Source: Apoderus coryli (lineage: Eukaryota > Arthropoda > Insecta > Coleoptera > Attelabidae). From it: a DNA stretch of 64,000 nt. Below the pieces are notes generated by a model. The model was not told the origin of the DNA. It made no database searches and was given only the letters and a program-made list of their open reading frames with translations. The DNA is taken from assembly GCA_911728435.2 (NCBI GenBank), contig OU452205.1, positions 18,358,260-18,422,259 of the forward strand, given 5' to 3'. Below are positions 1 to 13,500 of the stretch, piece by piece. The stretch's first letter is position 1, and every line of letters begins with the position of its first letter. The position numbers and the translations under genes are program-made.

Positions 1-429
1 AACTAATGCCTATTAACCTAACGCCAAATTTAATTTTGATTTTTACTTTTCTTTCTCAGATCTTTCTTTTATTTAATCAATAATGCATAAGAAGAATGAT
101 TAATTTTTAATTTGTTAATAAACCACAAAGTCGATTCTCTGAATGTTTTAGCTTAAGACAATTTTTCTTTCTAAAATGAACCTTGAGACTGCTATAATCA
201 ATTCCACATGTTCTTTATAATTTTCAAGTTCAGACTAATTTAAAGAAATATTTATGTAACTAGCGACCGAAGATGGAATGTGTTGATTCCGCAACATCTC
301 TGGAAAATATTATTAATTAATATTTCGAACAAAGTTGGAAAATCGCTATACTCGTTGCATTGCCCTCGAAGGCAACTATGTTGAATAATAAAATCAGGTT
401 TTGTCAAAATTTGTTTTTTTCTTACTTGT
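1..429. other. AT-rich intron, no gene seen
   Basis: Downstream intron of the adenylate cyclase. I see no ORF, RNA gene or recognisable repeat. Confidence 0.5.
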
Positions 430-960
430 CCTACGGACTTATTGAATAATAATAATAATAATATCTTTATTAACCATAAATTGGTACATTAACAAGTACA
501 TTGGTACGTCAAGTAAAACTAAAATAACACAACAAAGAAAGATACATACAAAACTGAATTAAAATAATGAGAACAACAATAATTTCACATTCTTTTGTAC
601 ATAAACGCGTCAATATAATCTACAATATAAAACACACAATATAAATAAAAACTCCAGACAACAGGTAACACAGATATTGCAGCCAAAATCACACAAAGGA
701 AACCACAAGAATTAAATTATTGAGCCACAGCAGCAAACTCTTGCAAATTGTAGAATGCGTTGCTCGTCAAAAATAATTTTAACTTTTTTTTAATACAGTC
801 TCTGATTGGCAGCTCTTTATGTCTACGGGGAGAAGATTGTAATAATGGCAACCAGCATATGCTGGCGATCTCTTGAGAAATTCATGCCCCGGGCGAGGCA
901 AATGCAGTTGGTCCCTTCCTCTAGTAGAGTACTCATGAATGACCTGTTATGTGTCACTTC
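430..960 (-). mobile_element. LINE 3' end, 5'-truncated
   Basis: On the minus strand, about 935 down to 717 reads as one frame ending in TAA: STRGRDQLHLPRPGHEFLKR, then NLLPVDIKSCQSETVLKKKL and NAFYNLQEF. This is the typical C-terminal tail of Jockey/CR1-type LINE ORF2 proteins in insects; the LINE at 37740-39640 ends similarly. The non-coding tail runs to an (ATT)n-type end at 449-463. Everything upstream of the tail is missing. The rest, up to exon 1282, holds nothing I can identify. Confidence 0.6.
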
Positions 961-1281
961 TCTTGAATATGGATGAATTAAAAAAACAACTTATTTCATA
1001 GATAATGCTGTGTTGAATAAAATTATGACATATAACAGGACGGTATGAGTGGCCATGAGGTTTGCCTTCGCCTTATATCTATAGCATATATCAGTTGCTA
1101 TATTTTATTTGTTGGAAATAAAATTCGGAAATGTATCCGTCCCGAGTTATTTTGCAGATAACCCGAAATATGGCAACATCTGGGAAAACTGGGACGCTTG
1201 GTCACCCTAGAATCCCGTATCACTACTGAGACAGGTGCTACATTATAAAAAAAACATAATATATATTAATTAAGTAATTAC

Positions 1282-1538
1282 CTGTATTTTGTCGGGTACT
1301 CCAGTGCTATCCATCCGACTAGCCACATTGACAGCATTACCCCAAATATCATATTGGGGCTTCCGTGCTCCGATCACTCCAGCCACTACTGGTCCTACAT
1401 TGATACCAACTCTAATCCGGAAATTGTTGAACGAATGCTCGTTTACTACTGTCAATTGCTCTTTCAATCGTAAAGCGTAATCCGCCATCGCTGTTACGTG
1501 TCTGAAGTTGTGCATGTCGCACGTATTTTGTGTCAGAC
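1282..1538 (-). CDS. Adenylate cyclase exon (C2 domain, second half)
   Basis: Two completing bases, then [20 protein letters not shown] and on to [31 protein letters not shown] and [16 protein letters not shown]. It contains the adenine-contacting Asp (QYDIWG) and the catalytic Asn and Arg (NVASR). An Ala replaces the Thr usual in IWGNTVNVASR. The acceptor is AAACAG and the donor ACAG/GTAATT. No following exon is visible at 1-1281. Confidence 0.95.
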
Positions 1539-4500
1539 CTGTTTAGTATTTTATTATTATTTTTTTTTTAATTTTCTGGGGATTTGAGGTTTGAAAATAT
1601 ACAAACTGATTTGAAACAAATTAAATATTTATTTCATGTCATTATTTTTTTTTAACGTATCGGCGAAACATGGTCGCCGCCTTTAGGATTTTGATAATTT
1701 TTTTATGTGATGGTACAATAATATCTACAACGATAGTGTAAATTTTCACAATTTGTAAGTAGAACATTTAGACATTTTTACGTAGATTTCAGTGGCGTAC
1801 TTTGGGTCAGATCTCAGAAACGATGCCCAAAAAAATTTTGTGGAGTAGACGTCATTTTATTTCCTACAATACTTGTTACTCCTCTCTACAATGGATTATT
1901 ACAACTTATATTTCTTTTTATTTTTAGCTATCAATATCACAAAAATTCTTTTTTTTTGTTTTTTTTTTACAATTAATTAAATTAATATTATGCGAGACAT
2001 TACAACAACACCATATAGCACTAACTAAAACAAAGAACGTATAATCCTACTTAGATTATTCATTGACGTAAATATAAGCTGAATACTAAAAAAAGTTTCT
2101 TTACTGCACCATAAAATATAAGTACCTTCTTCTTATGGTGCCTATCCGTTACGGATGTTGGACACTAACATGGTTATTCTTACTTTGTTGACTGCTGCCC
2201 TGAAAAGTCCGGTAGTGGTTAAGTTAAACCATTTTCGCAGGTTATGCAGCCAGGATATTCTTCTTCGTCCTGGACCTCTTTTTCCATGCACTTTACCCTG
2301 AAGTATTGTCCGAGGCAGGTCATACCGTTGTTCATTACGCATTATATGGCCCAGGTATTCCAGTTTGCGACGTTTTATGGTTACGACTAGTTCGCGCTCT
2401 TTACCCATTCTATGTAGAACTTCTTCGTTGGTGACTCTGTCTGTCCAGGAAATCCTCAACATGCGTCTATAGCACCACATTTCGAATGCCTCGAGTCTTC
2501 CCAGTGACGCTTCAGTTAAGGTCCATGTCTCCACGCCATATAAAAGAACGGAGAACACGTAGCATTCTAGTAAACGAACTTTTATTTCCAGTTTTATAAC
2601 GTGGCTGTTAAAGATTTTTTTCATTTTGACGAAAGCTGATCTTGCCTTCTCGATCCTTATCTTAATTTCCGTCGATTGGTCCCACTGTTCATTTAAGTTT
2701 GCACCCAAATAACAAAAGTTGGTGATTCGTGTTATAGGTTGTTGGTTAACTAGCAATTGACCAGGTGGTATCCTATTTTTGCTTATAACCATGTATTTGG
2801 TTTTTTCGATGTTAAACTCAAGCCCAAACCTGCTACTTACTTCTGCCACCCTGGAGACAAGTGTCTGCAGACCTTCAAGACTGTCTGCAAAAATGACAGT
2901 ATCATCAGCGTATCTTATATTGTTCAATCGTTGTCCGTTTATAAGTATTCCCTCCTCTATGTCCGTTAGCGCTAGGTTCATAATGTGCTCTGAATATGTA
3001 TTGAACAATAATGGGGACAATATACACCCCTGTCGCACACCTCTTTTTATCTTTATGTCGTCTGTTAACTGATCCCCAACTCTTACAGCTGCAGTTTGTT
3101 CGTAATAGATATTGTTTAGTATACGGCGATCTCTGCTGTCTAGGCCAATTGAATTTAATATTTTCATCAGTTCGTCATGTTTTATTCTATCGAACGCTTT
3201 CTGGTAATCAACAAAACACACATATATATCACAATTCACGTCTCTACATCTTTGAAAGAGAACTTGTGTAGCAAAAAGTGCCTCACGAGTGCCCAATGCA
3301 TCCCTGAAGCCAAATTGTGTATTTATCATGTGTTCTTCACACTTTTTATATATTCTTTTATGTATAATTTTTAAAAAAGTTTTCAGGAGATGGCTCATAA
3401 GGCTTATTATTCGATAATCTTCACATTTTTTGGCGTTGGGTTTTTTAGGGATTGTTATAAAAGTTGATCTTAGCCACTGTTGGGGTATTTTTCCACTTTG
3501 GTATATATTGTTGAAGATCAAGGTAAGTCTTTTTACTTCGTCTTTATCCATAATTTTCAAGAATTCTGAGTAGAACTCGTCTGGACCTGCGGCTTTTCCC
3601 TCCTTAATGTTGTTTATAGCAGCTTCTACTTCCGCTTCAAGAATAGGTGGTCCGGTATCGTCATTTTTATTTTGTGTGATGGTGACATTCCTATCGTCAT
3701 CAAATGTTGTTGTCACATAATTCATCCATGTTGTTTTTGTTTCTTCAATATCCACTATAGGATTTCCTTGAGTATCTGTTAAGTGTCCCGGCCTTTTTGA
3801 TTTATAGATGCCTGCTGCTTCTTTGATCTTTTTGTGGAGGTTGAAGGAATCGTGTTTACGTTCCAATATCTCGATTTCTTCACACTGTTCTTCCAGATGT
3901 CTGTTTTTAGCTTCTTTGACAGCTTTTTTTATCTCTTTGTCTAGAAACTGATATGCAACGTAGTCTTTCCGCTTGGATTCTCTTCTTCTGTCCATCATCT
4001 GTAATATACCGTCGGTCATCCATGGTTTTTTCTTTTCTGTCTTTTTCGGTCGCAGGTATTGGTCTAATATTTCCTTCTCAATGTTTTCTAAGTGGTTTAT
4101 TTCTGTGTCAACATCATTAACTACTTCTGACTTAGATATGTTGTTCTTCAGATATTCTCGTACTTCTTGTTTTATGTCATCATCTCGTAGTTGTTTGAGA
4201 TAATATCTTATAGGATTAGGTTTGTGGATTTTTTTAAATTTCAGACGAAACTTACCGACAAGTGGGTTATGGTCTGACTTAATATCTGCACCAGGGTAGG
4301 TTTTCACTGATGTTATTGAGTTTTTGAATCTTTTGTTTATTAAAATATAGTCAATCTGGTTTCGTATGAGATTTTCTGGCGTGTCACCGGGTGAGCGCCA
4401 TGTGTACAACCTTCTGTGTGGTAATTTGAAGAGTGTATTGGTGATTACCAACTCTTCTTCCGTAGCAAATGTGAGTAAGCGTTCTCCTCTCTCATTACGC

Positions 4501-7500
4501 GCTCCCAAGCCCCAAGGACCTACTACTTCACCATAACTGCCCTTACCGATTTTGGCATTAAAGTCACCCATAACTATCGTCACTTCATTGGTTTTCAACT
4601 TACTTAGGACTTTCCTTAAATCGTAATAAAAAGCCTCTATTACTTCGTCTGATTTGTCTGCTGTGGGTGCGTATATTTGGATTATGTTGGTTTTTGCTGG
4701 GAATAAATAAATAAAAGTAAGTACCTACGTAAGCCTAATTAAACTGCTCAAAGTATCGACTGTTTTCTCTAATACATAGGCTAGACACGGTCCCAATTCT
4801 TTTTAACGCATTTGATATTATAAAGGGTTGCCGTTGTAAATCTCCCAGTGCTTCTTCGGTTGACGCTCGCAGTTCTTCCATATTCTTGAGACGATTTTGG
4901 TATATTTTATTTTTTATGTATGACCATAAGAAAAAATCTAGAATATTTAAGTCGGGTGACCTCGGGGGCCATCTGACTGGTCCGTGTATGCCAATCCAAT
5001 ATCTGCCAAAATTGGCATTCAAATATTCTGATACCAACCTTGAATTGTGCGCGGGTGTCCCGTCTTGTTGGAAATATATTTAATTACTTTGTGCCAAAGG
5101 TATGTCCTCTAGCAACTCTGGCATCAAATGCGTTAATGTTTCCAAATATTGTTCAGCAGTTAATCCACCGGCAAATATAACGAATTTCTTGGAACTGAGG
5201 TCCAACAATTTAAAAACCATCAACTGATTATTTGATTTTAGATAATTATTTAAATGCCATTATTTATTTTTTCTTTGTTTCAACGTTTCGATAAGACCAC
5301 CTGTCTTCATCAGGAATTTAGTAAAATCCGTTCTCGTAAACTTTTTCGCAACACAGTAATAAAATGCATGGGATATAGCATTTTTATCTGCAAAACCATA
5401 GGTAATATCAACAAAGATTTTTCTGAGATAGAAAGATATCCCATATTTTGTGAAAAATAGCAAAATTGAGAACAGACTCACAAACGTACCTACTGATCGT
5501 CATTCGGAAGTAAAAGTTAATTTCTCATACCAAATATTGAATTTTTTTTGTACTTAAAGAAAAAAGTAGTAAATTTTTCATCTGGTAAACATTTTTGCAC
5601 ATTTATAGAAAATAAATCATTCATAATATCTTTACACTTGTGAGTGAAAATAAACAATAAGTTAGTTTTGGGAAATTATGGAACATCCCATATATCCCGC
5701 CCTACATGTTACCGTGTTTTTGAAAGATTTTAGAGAAACCAGAAATGTACAGCCGAAATAACGAACTCGACGAGCTACTGTCAGTGGTGAAAATAATGAA
5801 ATCGCAGTATTGGCGGCTATTGCTGTGAATCCGCATGTCTCTTGTCGAAGAATTTCTCGAGACTTTGGAATTTCTAATTCAAGCATTCTTAGGAAATTAA
5901 AGCGGCACAAATTTCACCCGTATCACATTGCTTTGCATCATGAACTTGACCCTTGATTTTGAGAATCGAGTCAGATTTTGTCAGTGCGCACGAGACAATT
6001 TCGATTAAACAGAAACTTTTTCTTTAGTGTGTTGTTTTCAGACGAATCTGGTTTTACAACCCTGGAAAGGTGAATCGCCACAACCTGGACTGTGAATGTA
6101 TGGTGTGGAATTCTTGGAGCTAGGTTGATTGGTTCATATTTTATTGAAGGAACATTGGATGGACAAAAATATCAGCAGTTTCTAGAGCAGCATTTACCCC
6201 TTCTACTTGAAGATATACCACTCCAAGAACGGGCAAATATGTGGTTTCAGCATGATGGCTGTCCTGCACATTATGCCAGAATTTCCCGTGAAGTGTTAAT
6301 GAATACACTGATCGATGGATTGGAAGAGGTGGCCCCGTTGTGTGGCCAGCTAGGTCACCTGATTTAACGTCACTCGATTTCTTTTTATGGGCAAGTATTA
6401 AAGACGTAGTCTATCAGAACGCCCCAACTACATCGGAAAATATGATGGAACGCATTAGAAATGCTTGCAGAAATGTGAGCAGAGAGAATATTATTCATAA
6501 AGCGAATTGATAAGTGCATTGAAGTTGGAGGTCATCATTTTGAGCATTTATTATAATAAATTTCAAGGTTTTGTCGATACCTTTTTCTTTCGTGTAATAG
6601 CAAATAAATGTTGTAAATAATGTTATTATTTCAATCGGAATAAAAAAAGCTTGTTAACAAAAGTTATTTGATTTTTTTCTGTAGAATACGATTCTGTAAT
6701 AGAAAAATCTATGTTTCTATTTAAAAAAACAAAGTTGACCTTGAGTTAACCTTGAAACGGTTGTCAAATTCGCAAATGGATACCACCACTGCATTTGTTT
6801 CAATATATATACCATCTTATTTGTTTTTTAAATTATGTAGGTACTTGTAAGTTGTGAATGTTGTGGAATGTTACACTATTATTTTCAATATAATCGAGTT
6901 GTGAGGATTAATAAATTGTACCATCACATAAAAAACAATCCTGGAGAAGGGCGCCAAAACGTTGAAAAAAAAATGACATGAAATAAATTTAGTATTTTTT
7001 CCATGTCATTATTACAAGAAGTATATATATTCTCGTAGTAGGTTCAAGAAAATAAAAAATGGGGTTTAGTATTTTAAGAAGTCAATAATTATTATAAGGA
7101 AAATAATTAACTATATCCTACCAGATGCTGCCATATATGTTGCTCCTGTTGATTTTATTTTTTCAATATAATTGAAAGACTCCTCTGAAAGAATTTCATC
7201 GAAATCAGCTATGATTTCATTTAGAAGTCTTAAACATTCTACACCTTCGTTGTTACCCTCAAGTTCCACATAGAATTCTGAAAAGTTTGGTATTGAAGCA
7301 AACATGATGCATACGAAATCGCATTGTTCATGATAGAGCTCCTGTAAATAAAACCGAAAAAATGTAGATCCCATATTAATTTTAGCTTACTTAGAGTTAA
7401 TGAAATGTTTTCTCGGCTAAAGATCAGTGCTCCTTTATATAACGATTTCAGATGAATCGACTGGTCCGGATCTGTCGAAAATATAGTTTTGAATAAAGAA

Positions 7501-10500
7501 CAATAACAAGCAAATTGTTTTTATTAAGTTAATCAACTATTTATAAGCAGCACATTACAATATTATTCACATTTGGACTACCTCCAAATACATATCAATT
7601 TTTTCTAAGAAACAAAACAGATACATGCAGTTATAACAGTATATACCCCACTAATAAAAACGTCCTTGAAATAAACACGTAGTTCAAAAAGCAAATTCTG
7701 GATATTTTTCATGTACAGGGAACCAAATGTATTAACTAGAGTGAAGTAGAGCCTTTGTATAAATGTTCTATTTATATAGTGATATAGCTGATACTCACGT
7801 CATTGTTTTTTTCGGCATTCAGAAAATGTTCAGCCACATGCACTGGTAAAATATTTGCCAACAATTTTCTATTGTATGCTTCCAGGTGCTCCATGTCCTC
7901 TTTTTCCTCTGGAAATTAAAGCGAAACAATTTGCTTTTAATTAGTTGAGGCAATTCTGGATGTAACTAAAATTTCGTGAACTCAAATAATATTATATCCA
8001 TATAAATACAGCCAGAAAAAATGGTTCTAAAGCACAGAATTCGAACTATAGAAAAGTAGTGCTAGATTTAGATTCAGTAACATAAAAACTAACTCACAAT
8101 ATTAAATTGAAAAACACAGTTTACTTAAAAATATACTTATATTACTTAAGTGTTAAACATAATGATAATAATCTAACTACAAATCAAAAACTTTTTCATG
8201 TAAACCTTTTTTGGAGGAGCCGGAGAATGTTGGTAGGTAAAAGGTATCTAACTTTCTTATGGATAATCCGATATTAATAAAAATAGGTAACCAGTATAAA
8301 GGTAATGTTTGGTGTATCAAGAAAAGTATTGGTGCTCTTATTTATTTTTTATATATAGCCGCTAGATGGAGCTATATAACAATGTTTCTGATTACTATTA
8401 CTAATAACTACAGTGACTATATATTCTAAGTGATGTCATTAGAGTAAAAAAGTTGTCTTGTTTTTTATTGGCTCACTGAAAAACGTGGTTTCCGGTCCGG
8501 CATTAATCTGCACACTTTTTGTTTGTTTACTTTTTTTTACATGGGTTCTTATGGAGGCATTCGGACGTTGAAAGTTTTTGTACAAATTTTAGTGTTAAAT
8601 ATTATATTTATAAACATTTGTGATTGAAGACTTGTTAATAGTGTGTTAGTGATTGTTTTAAGACTATAATTAATATTTCAAACCCTGTTTCAAAGAGAGG
8701 GTTTGCTGCGAAAGTAAGTATGTCCCAATCGCGTATTGCACGGCGTTACAGAATCAGTTATAAATAATAATAATAATTAGTTACATAAATAATAATTAGT
8801 TACATAAATGCCTAGAAATAATGCTCACGCATAAATGTATTTCCACGGCTCATAAAGTCCGTTTGGATCATTTGGCTCGTCGATTAAAATAACATAACCT
8901 AAGCACAGAATAACAAACAACACCTAAGACTGTGTTGTGTTATAAAAAAAACAAGTTTTTGTCATTATTTTGCACGAAAATATATGCCTGGCTGTGCTGT
9001 TGTGGGTTGCAGGAATTCTGCCAGAAAAGGATTTGTTACGAAAACCTTCCCAAAAGATCCTGAAAGAAGAAAGCAATGGTTAATTAAAACCCGGAGGGGC
9101 AACTGGCAACCTACTGATTAATCATGCTTGTGTGAGGTTAGTAATATACTTAATCTAGGCGTAACAGCACTACAAAAATATATTATGCTTTATTTTTATA
9201 CATAATTTAATGGTATTATTTCTCACTTGTACTTGCTTGATATTTCTTACCTATTATTATTAATTATTATACGTATTCAGGTTCACTTTCCTCCTGAAAT
9301 GTGGGAAAAAACTCGAGAAGATGGCACTAGCAAATTAAAGAGTAATGCTGTTCCCTTCTTCTCATTTTCTAAACCAGTAAAGATGAGAAGGCCTCCACCT
9401 CAGAGAAGTTTAGTTTTGTGCAGGAAAACTAAAGCCGGTATGTGTGTCTCTAGATCTACTTTTTTGCTACCTATATCAAATATTCCACAAAATATGAAAG
9501 AGTAGGTAGTTTGTGATACATTCTAAGTAGAATATTACGAGTATTATTTTGTGGATTTTCCAATTTAGAATTATAGATGCAAAATCTAAGTGATGTTTTT
9601 ATTTGTTACAGATTCGACCAGCAAATTGCACAATCAAACTTCACTAAAATTCTTGATAAAACACTTGTAATGGATTCTTTCCAAGTAAAACACTTTTTAT
9701 TTTAACCAACTTTATTGTAGCTACTTAGGTATCTATAATCTAAATAATGATTTACAAATGTTTTTAATAATTGTTCCCGAAAGTATTTCTAAGGAATCTC
9801 TCTTTTTACAAAATTGTTGGAGTGTATAGGTATATTGGCAATAACAAATAATATACAAATTTACGTCATGATCTTTCGGTTTGTTTTTAAGGTTTTTTAA
9901 TGACTTATTTATTTAATACAATGTTCAAATTTCATTGAGAGATTAACTATTTAATTTGTATAATTAGAGTTTGAACCAAGAGATAATTTTGGATATTGAA
10001 CAGTGTTCAGGAAGAACAATTATTTGTTAAATATAATAGATTATTAGTTATAATTGTTTATTTATTATTATTACTAATCATACTACTTATTACCTAAACT
10101 TAGGAAAATAAAATATACAGGGTATATATAGTATAGAGATAGAGTATACATTATACACTGTATAGGTATTTATATAAAGAAAAACAAGGTTTTTTGTAAA
10201 AAAAGAATGCATTATTTAATAAACATTACACATAAATAACAGTGTTTTAATTCTTGAATTTATACATACCTACTTTAATAAAATTGTACTATGCTCTAAT
10301 CAGAGATGTTACCCACATCTTCTAATAAATTTTACCAATAATATACAATAGGTACATCCATTTTCTACCTGTATTTGTAATAGAATTAATTGCTGAAGAG
10401 CTGTCACATACTTAAGTATCAAGTAATAATTACCGCAATAATGAGCCGGAAGTACAAGTAAATATAAATTTATCTAAAACAGTATCGCCTTCTGTAATTC

Positions 10501-13500
10501 TGCTTGGAGATGAAGTAGACGAAGGTGATCCTGAAACAACACGTAATTTTCTTGCACAAAACTAAACTTCTCTGAGGTGGAGGCCTTCTCTTCTTTACTG
10601 GTTTAGAAAATGAGAAGAAGGGAACATGATTACTCTTTAATTTGCGAGTGCCATCTTCTCGAGTTTTTTCCCACATTTCAGGAGGAAAGTGAACCTGAAT
10701 ACCTATAATAAATAATAATAATAGGTAAGAAATATCAAGCAAGTACAAGTGAGAAATAATACCATGAAATTATGTATAAAAATAAAGCATAATATATTTT
10801 TGTAGTGCTGTTACGCCTAGATTAAGTATATTACTAACCTCACACAAGCATGATTAATCAGTAGGTTGCCAGTTGTCCCTCCAGGTTTTAACTAACCATT
10901 GATTGCTTCTTTCAGGATCTTTTGGGAAGATTTTCGTAACAAATCCTTTTCTGGCAGAATTACTGCAACCCACAACAGCACAGCCAGGCATTATTGTTCT
11001 ACTACAAACATAAACAGAATTATTTAAAACATTATTATTATGTACACATATATTTTCGTGCAAAATAATGACAAAAAACTTGTTTTGTTTTTATAACACA
11101 ACACAGTCTCAGGTTATGTTATTTTAATCGACGAGCCAAATGATCCAAACGGACTTTATGAGCCGTGGAAATACATTTATGCGTGAGCATTATTTCTAGG
11201 CATTTAACTAATTATTATTTATGTAACTAATTATTATTATTATTTATAACTGATTCTGTAACGCTGTGCAATACGCGATTGGTACATACTTATTTTCTCA
11301 GCAAAACCACTCTTTTAAACAGGGTTTGAAATAACAATTATAGTCTTAAAAGAATCACTAACACACTATTAACAAGTCTTCAATCGCAAATGTTTATAAA
11401 TATAATAATTAATACTAAAATTTGTACAAAAACTTTCAACGTCCGAATACGTCCATAAGAACCCCATGTAAAAAAAAGTAAACAAACAAAAAGTGTGCAG
11501 ATTAATGCCGGACCGGAAACCACGTTTTTCAGTGAGCCAATAAAAAACAAGGCAACTTTTTTAACATTGAACTATACCCTAATGACATCACTGTTATAAT
11601 ATATAGTCACTGTACTAATAACTAGATGGAAAGAGCATGTAAAAATAAGGAAAACACTGAAACCCGGAAGTGTCTATACTCTTCCTGTCCATTTAAATGA
11701 ATGAATATATTTTTTCCTAAATTTAACATTCAATGAATTATTAAAAAATTAATAGTGTGCTGTGATCAAAAAAAACACTGATGTTGAGATGGCAACGTCG
11801 AAAATCCCAATGTCAAACACAATTGATATATTTGTCAAACTAGTCTCTGGATTTATTTATTTTGTGATCTTTTAAAATTTTGTGAACTGTTCCGTGTGAA
11901 ACTCTGAGTTCTTGCATTATGTCTCTAATGCTGGCATGTGGAATAACTTGGATATATCTCAAAATATTAACAACAATGATAAATCAAAATTCGTCTTCTC
12001 CACAAATAAATCTCATTATTTTGTTAAAAATTGTGTCATTACATTATACAACCATACATGTTTCGAGACATAATATTCTCATCCTCAGTGGTTAATATTA
12101 GGGGGGTAAAATTTCTTTTTATTGAATACAGAAGTTATTTAATTGTCAATGGGGGTTTTTGATTCTGGAAATAACATTTTCTAAGTATACATTTTTATTG
12201 AAAGTCGGTTAACTTACCATTTGTAGAAAAAAATTTTTATATTAATTTTTGCATTTTATATCTATTTGTAACATTATAATCATCTTAATTATTATTGATA
12301 AATTGTATCAATAAATTGACTTTTGTTGTAACATTTCAACTTTTTGGTTTTATTTTTTGGTTTATTTCTTGTTGTACTCATTTTATTTAAAATTTGAAAA
12401 ATTGTGTGTCGATAACTGAAAACCATGCAAATGGCGATTATGTCAAAATTTCTGTAGATTGATCAATCAATATGTCAAAATTTCTGTAGATGTTACAAAT
12501 AGATATAAAATGCAAAAATTAATATAAAAAAATTTTTCTACAAATGGTAAGTTAACCGACTTTCAATAAAAATGTATACTTAGAAAATGTTATTTCCAGA
12601 ATCAAAAACCGCCATTGACAATTAAATAACTTCTGTATTCAATAAAAAGAAATTTTACCCCCCTAATATTAACCACTGAGGATGAGAATATTATGTCTCG
12701 AAACATGTATGGTTGTATAATGTAATGACACAATTTTTAACAAAATAAAGAGATTTATTTGTGGAGAAGACGAATTTTGATTTATCATTAAATGATAAAC
12801 TCCACGCACCATGGACTATTTCTATAATATATTAACAACATTTATTTCCGAGCGACCTGAACAATTCCTTCTTTGGAATAGTCCCTGAACACATCTTCGA
12901 AAACAATTTACCAATCTTATGAAAACATTTTTCGTATAGGATCGTCTTTGCGGATATCTAAGCGCATAGATCATTGCAAAGCATCGAAGCATATTTGAAG
13001 CACTCGAAATAACCGCCAACAAATCACATGCTTCTTCGTTGGTAATAGGCATTTAATTAATAAACCAAATGTAACACAAAAGAAATAAATCCACAGACTA
13101 ATTTGACAAATATATTAATTATATTTGACATTGACATTAACTTCGTTGCCATAACAACATTAGTGTTTTTTTTATCACAGCCCACTCTTAATTTTATAAA
13201 AATTTAATAAATGTTAAATTTAGGCAAAAATTTAATGAACAGGAAAAAGATTTCCGGTTTCCATTGTTTTCTTTATTTTTACATGCACTTTCCATATAGT
13301 GAATACTAATAGTACCATTCCATTAGATTTTCTAAGAAAATTGACAAAATCAGAAACAATGTTATATAGCTCCTTCTAGCGGCTATATATAAAAAATAAA
13401 TAGAAGCACCAATACTGTTTTTGATACTCCCAAACACATTTATACTAGAAAATTGACAAAATCAGAAAAATTTTTATATAGCTCCTTCTAGCGGCTATAT

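Larger units (their letters stand above)
8402..11622. mobile_element. Palindromic THAP-domain element
   Basis: Two long inverted arms (about 8402-9480 and 10480-11622) match closely from the outer ends (...accggaaaccacg / cgtggtttccggt...) through a THAP coding region. They flank a ~1-kb spacer (9500-10470) with no recognisable gene. THAP DNA-binding domains are found in P-element transposases and in cellular factors. No transposase catalytic domain is visible, so this looks like a non-autonomous foldback built from two head-to-head THAP gene ends. Confidence 0.75.
11976..12828. mobile_element. Palindromic Penelope-type ribozyme element
   Basis: Perfect or near-perfect inverted arms (about 11976-12370 and 12415-12793) with outer ends atgataaatcaaaattcg / cgaattttgatttatcat. 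A 12-bp direct repeat, atattaacaaca, flanks it at 11964-11975 and 12829-12840. Between the right arm and the duplication lies an extra ~35-bp tail (ctccacgcaccatggactat), a feature shared with the elements at 19769 and 41320. Each arm carries an outward-reading hammerhead motif. No protein-coding region. Family assignment rests on the shared layout with the 41320 element, which encodes a Penelope RT. Confidence 0.7.
11878..13052 (-). pseudogene. Transposase N-terminal HTH region, split by an insertion
   Basis: The part at 12829-13052 reads [20 protein letters not shown], through [10 protein letters not shown] and [16 protein letters not shown]. After the insertion it resumes at 11975 with [20 protein letters not shown] and ends [15 protein letters not shown]. 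The repeated VVNIL is the target-site duplication of the inserted palindrome. The pattern matches the paired helix-turn-helix region found in many insect Tc1/mariner-type proteins. The DDE domain is missing. Confidence 0.7.
11626..13294 (-). mobile_element. Deleted Tc1/mariner-like element with long inverted ends
   Basis: Inverted ends of roughly 230 bp: left about 11626-11870 (atggaaagagcatgtaaaaa), right about 13085-13294 (tttttacatgcactttccat). Its only coding content is an N-terminal helix-turn-helix region, split by the ribozyme palindrome at 11976-12828. No catalytic domain is present. Confidence 0.65.

Noticed and set aside
1..1281. Last exon of the adenylate cyclase
   Set aside because: No sequence matching the end of C2 found on the minus strand; it must lie before the window.
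1660..1690. Hammerhead at gcgaaacatggtcgcc
   Set aside because: No CTGANGA box on the right side; only a partial likeness.
9227..9280. ORF extension upstream of THAP exon 2
   Set aside because: It precedes a good TATTCAG acceptor; the stretch reads as intron.
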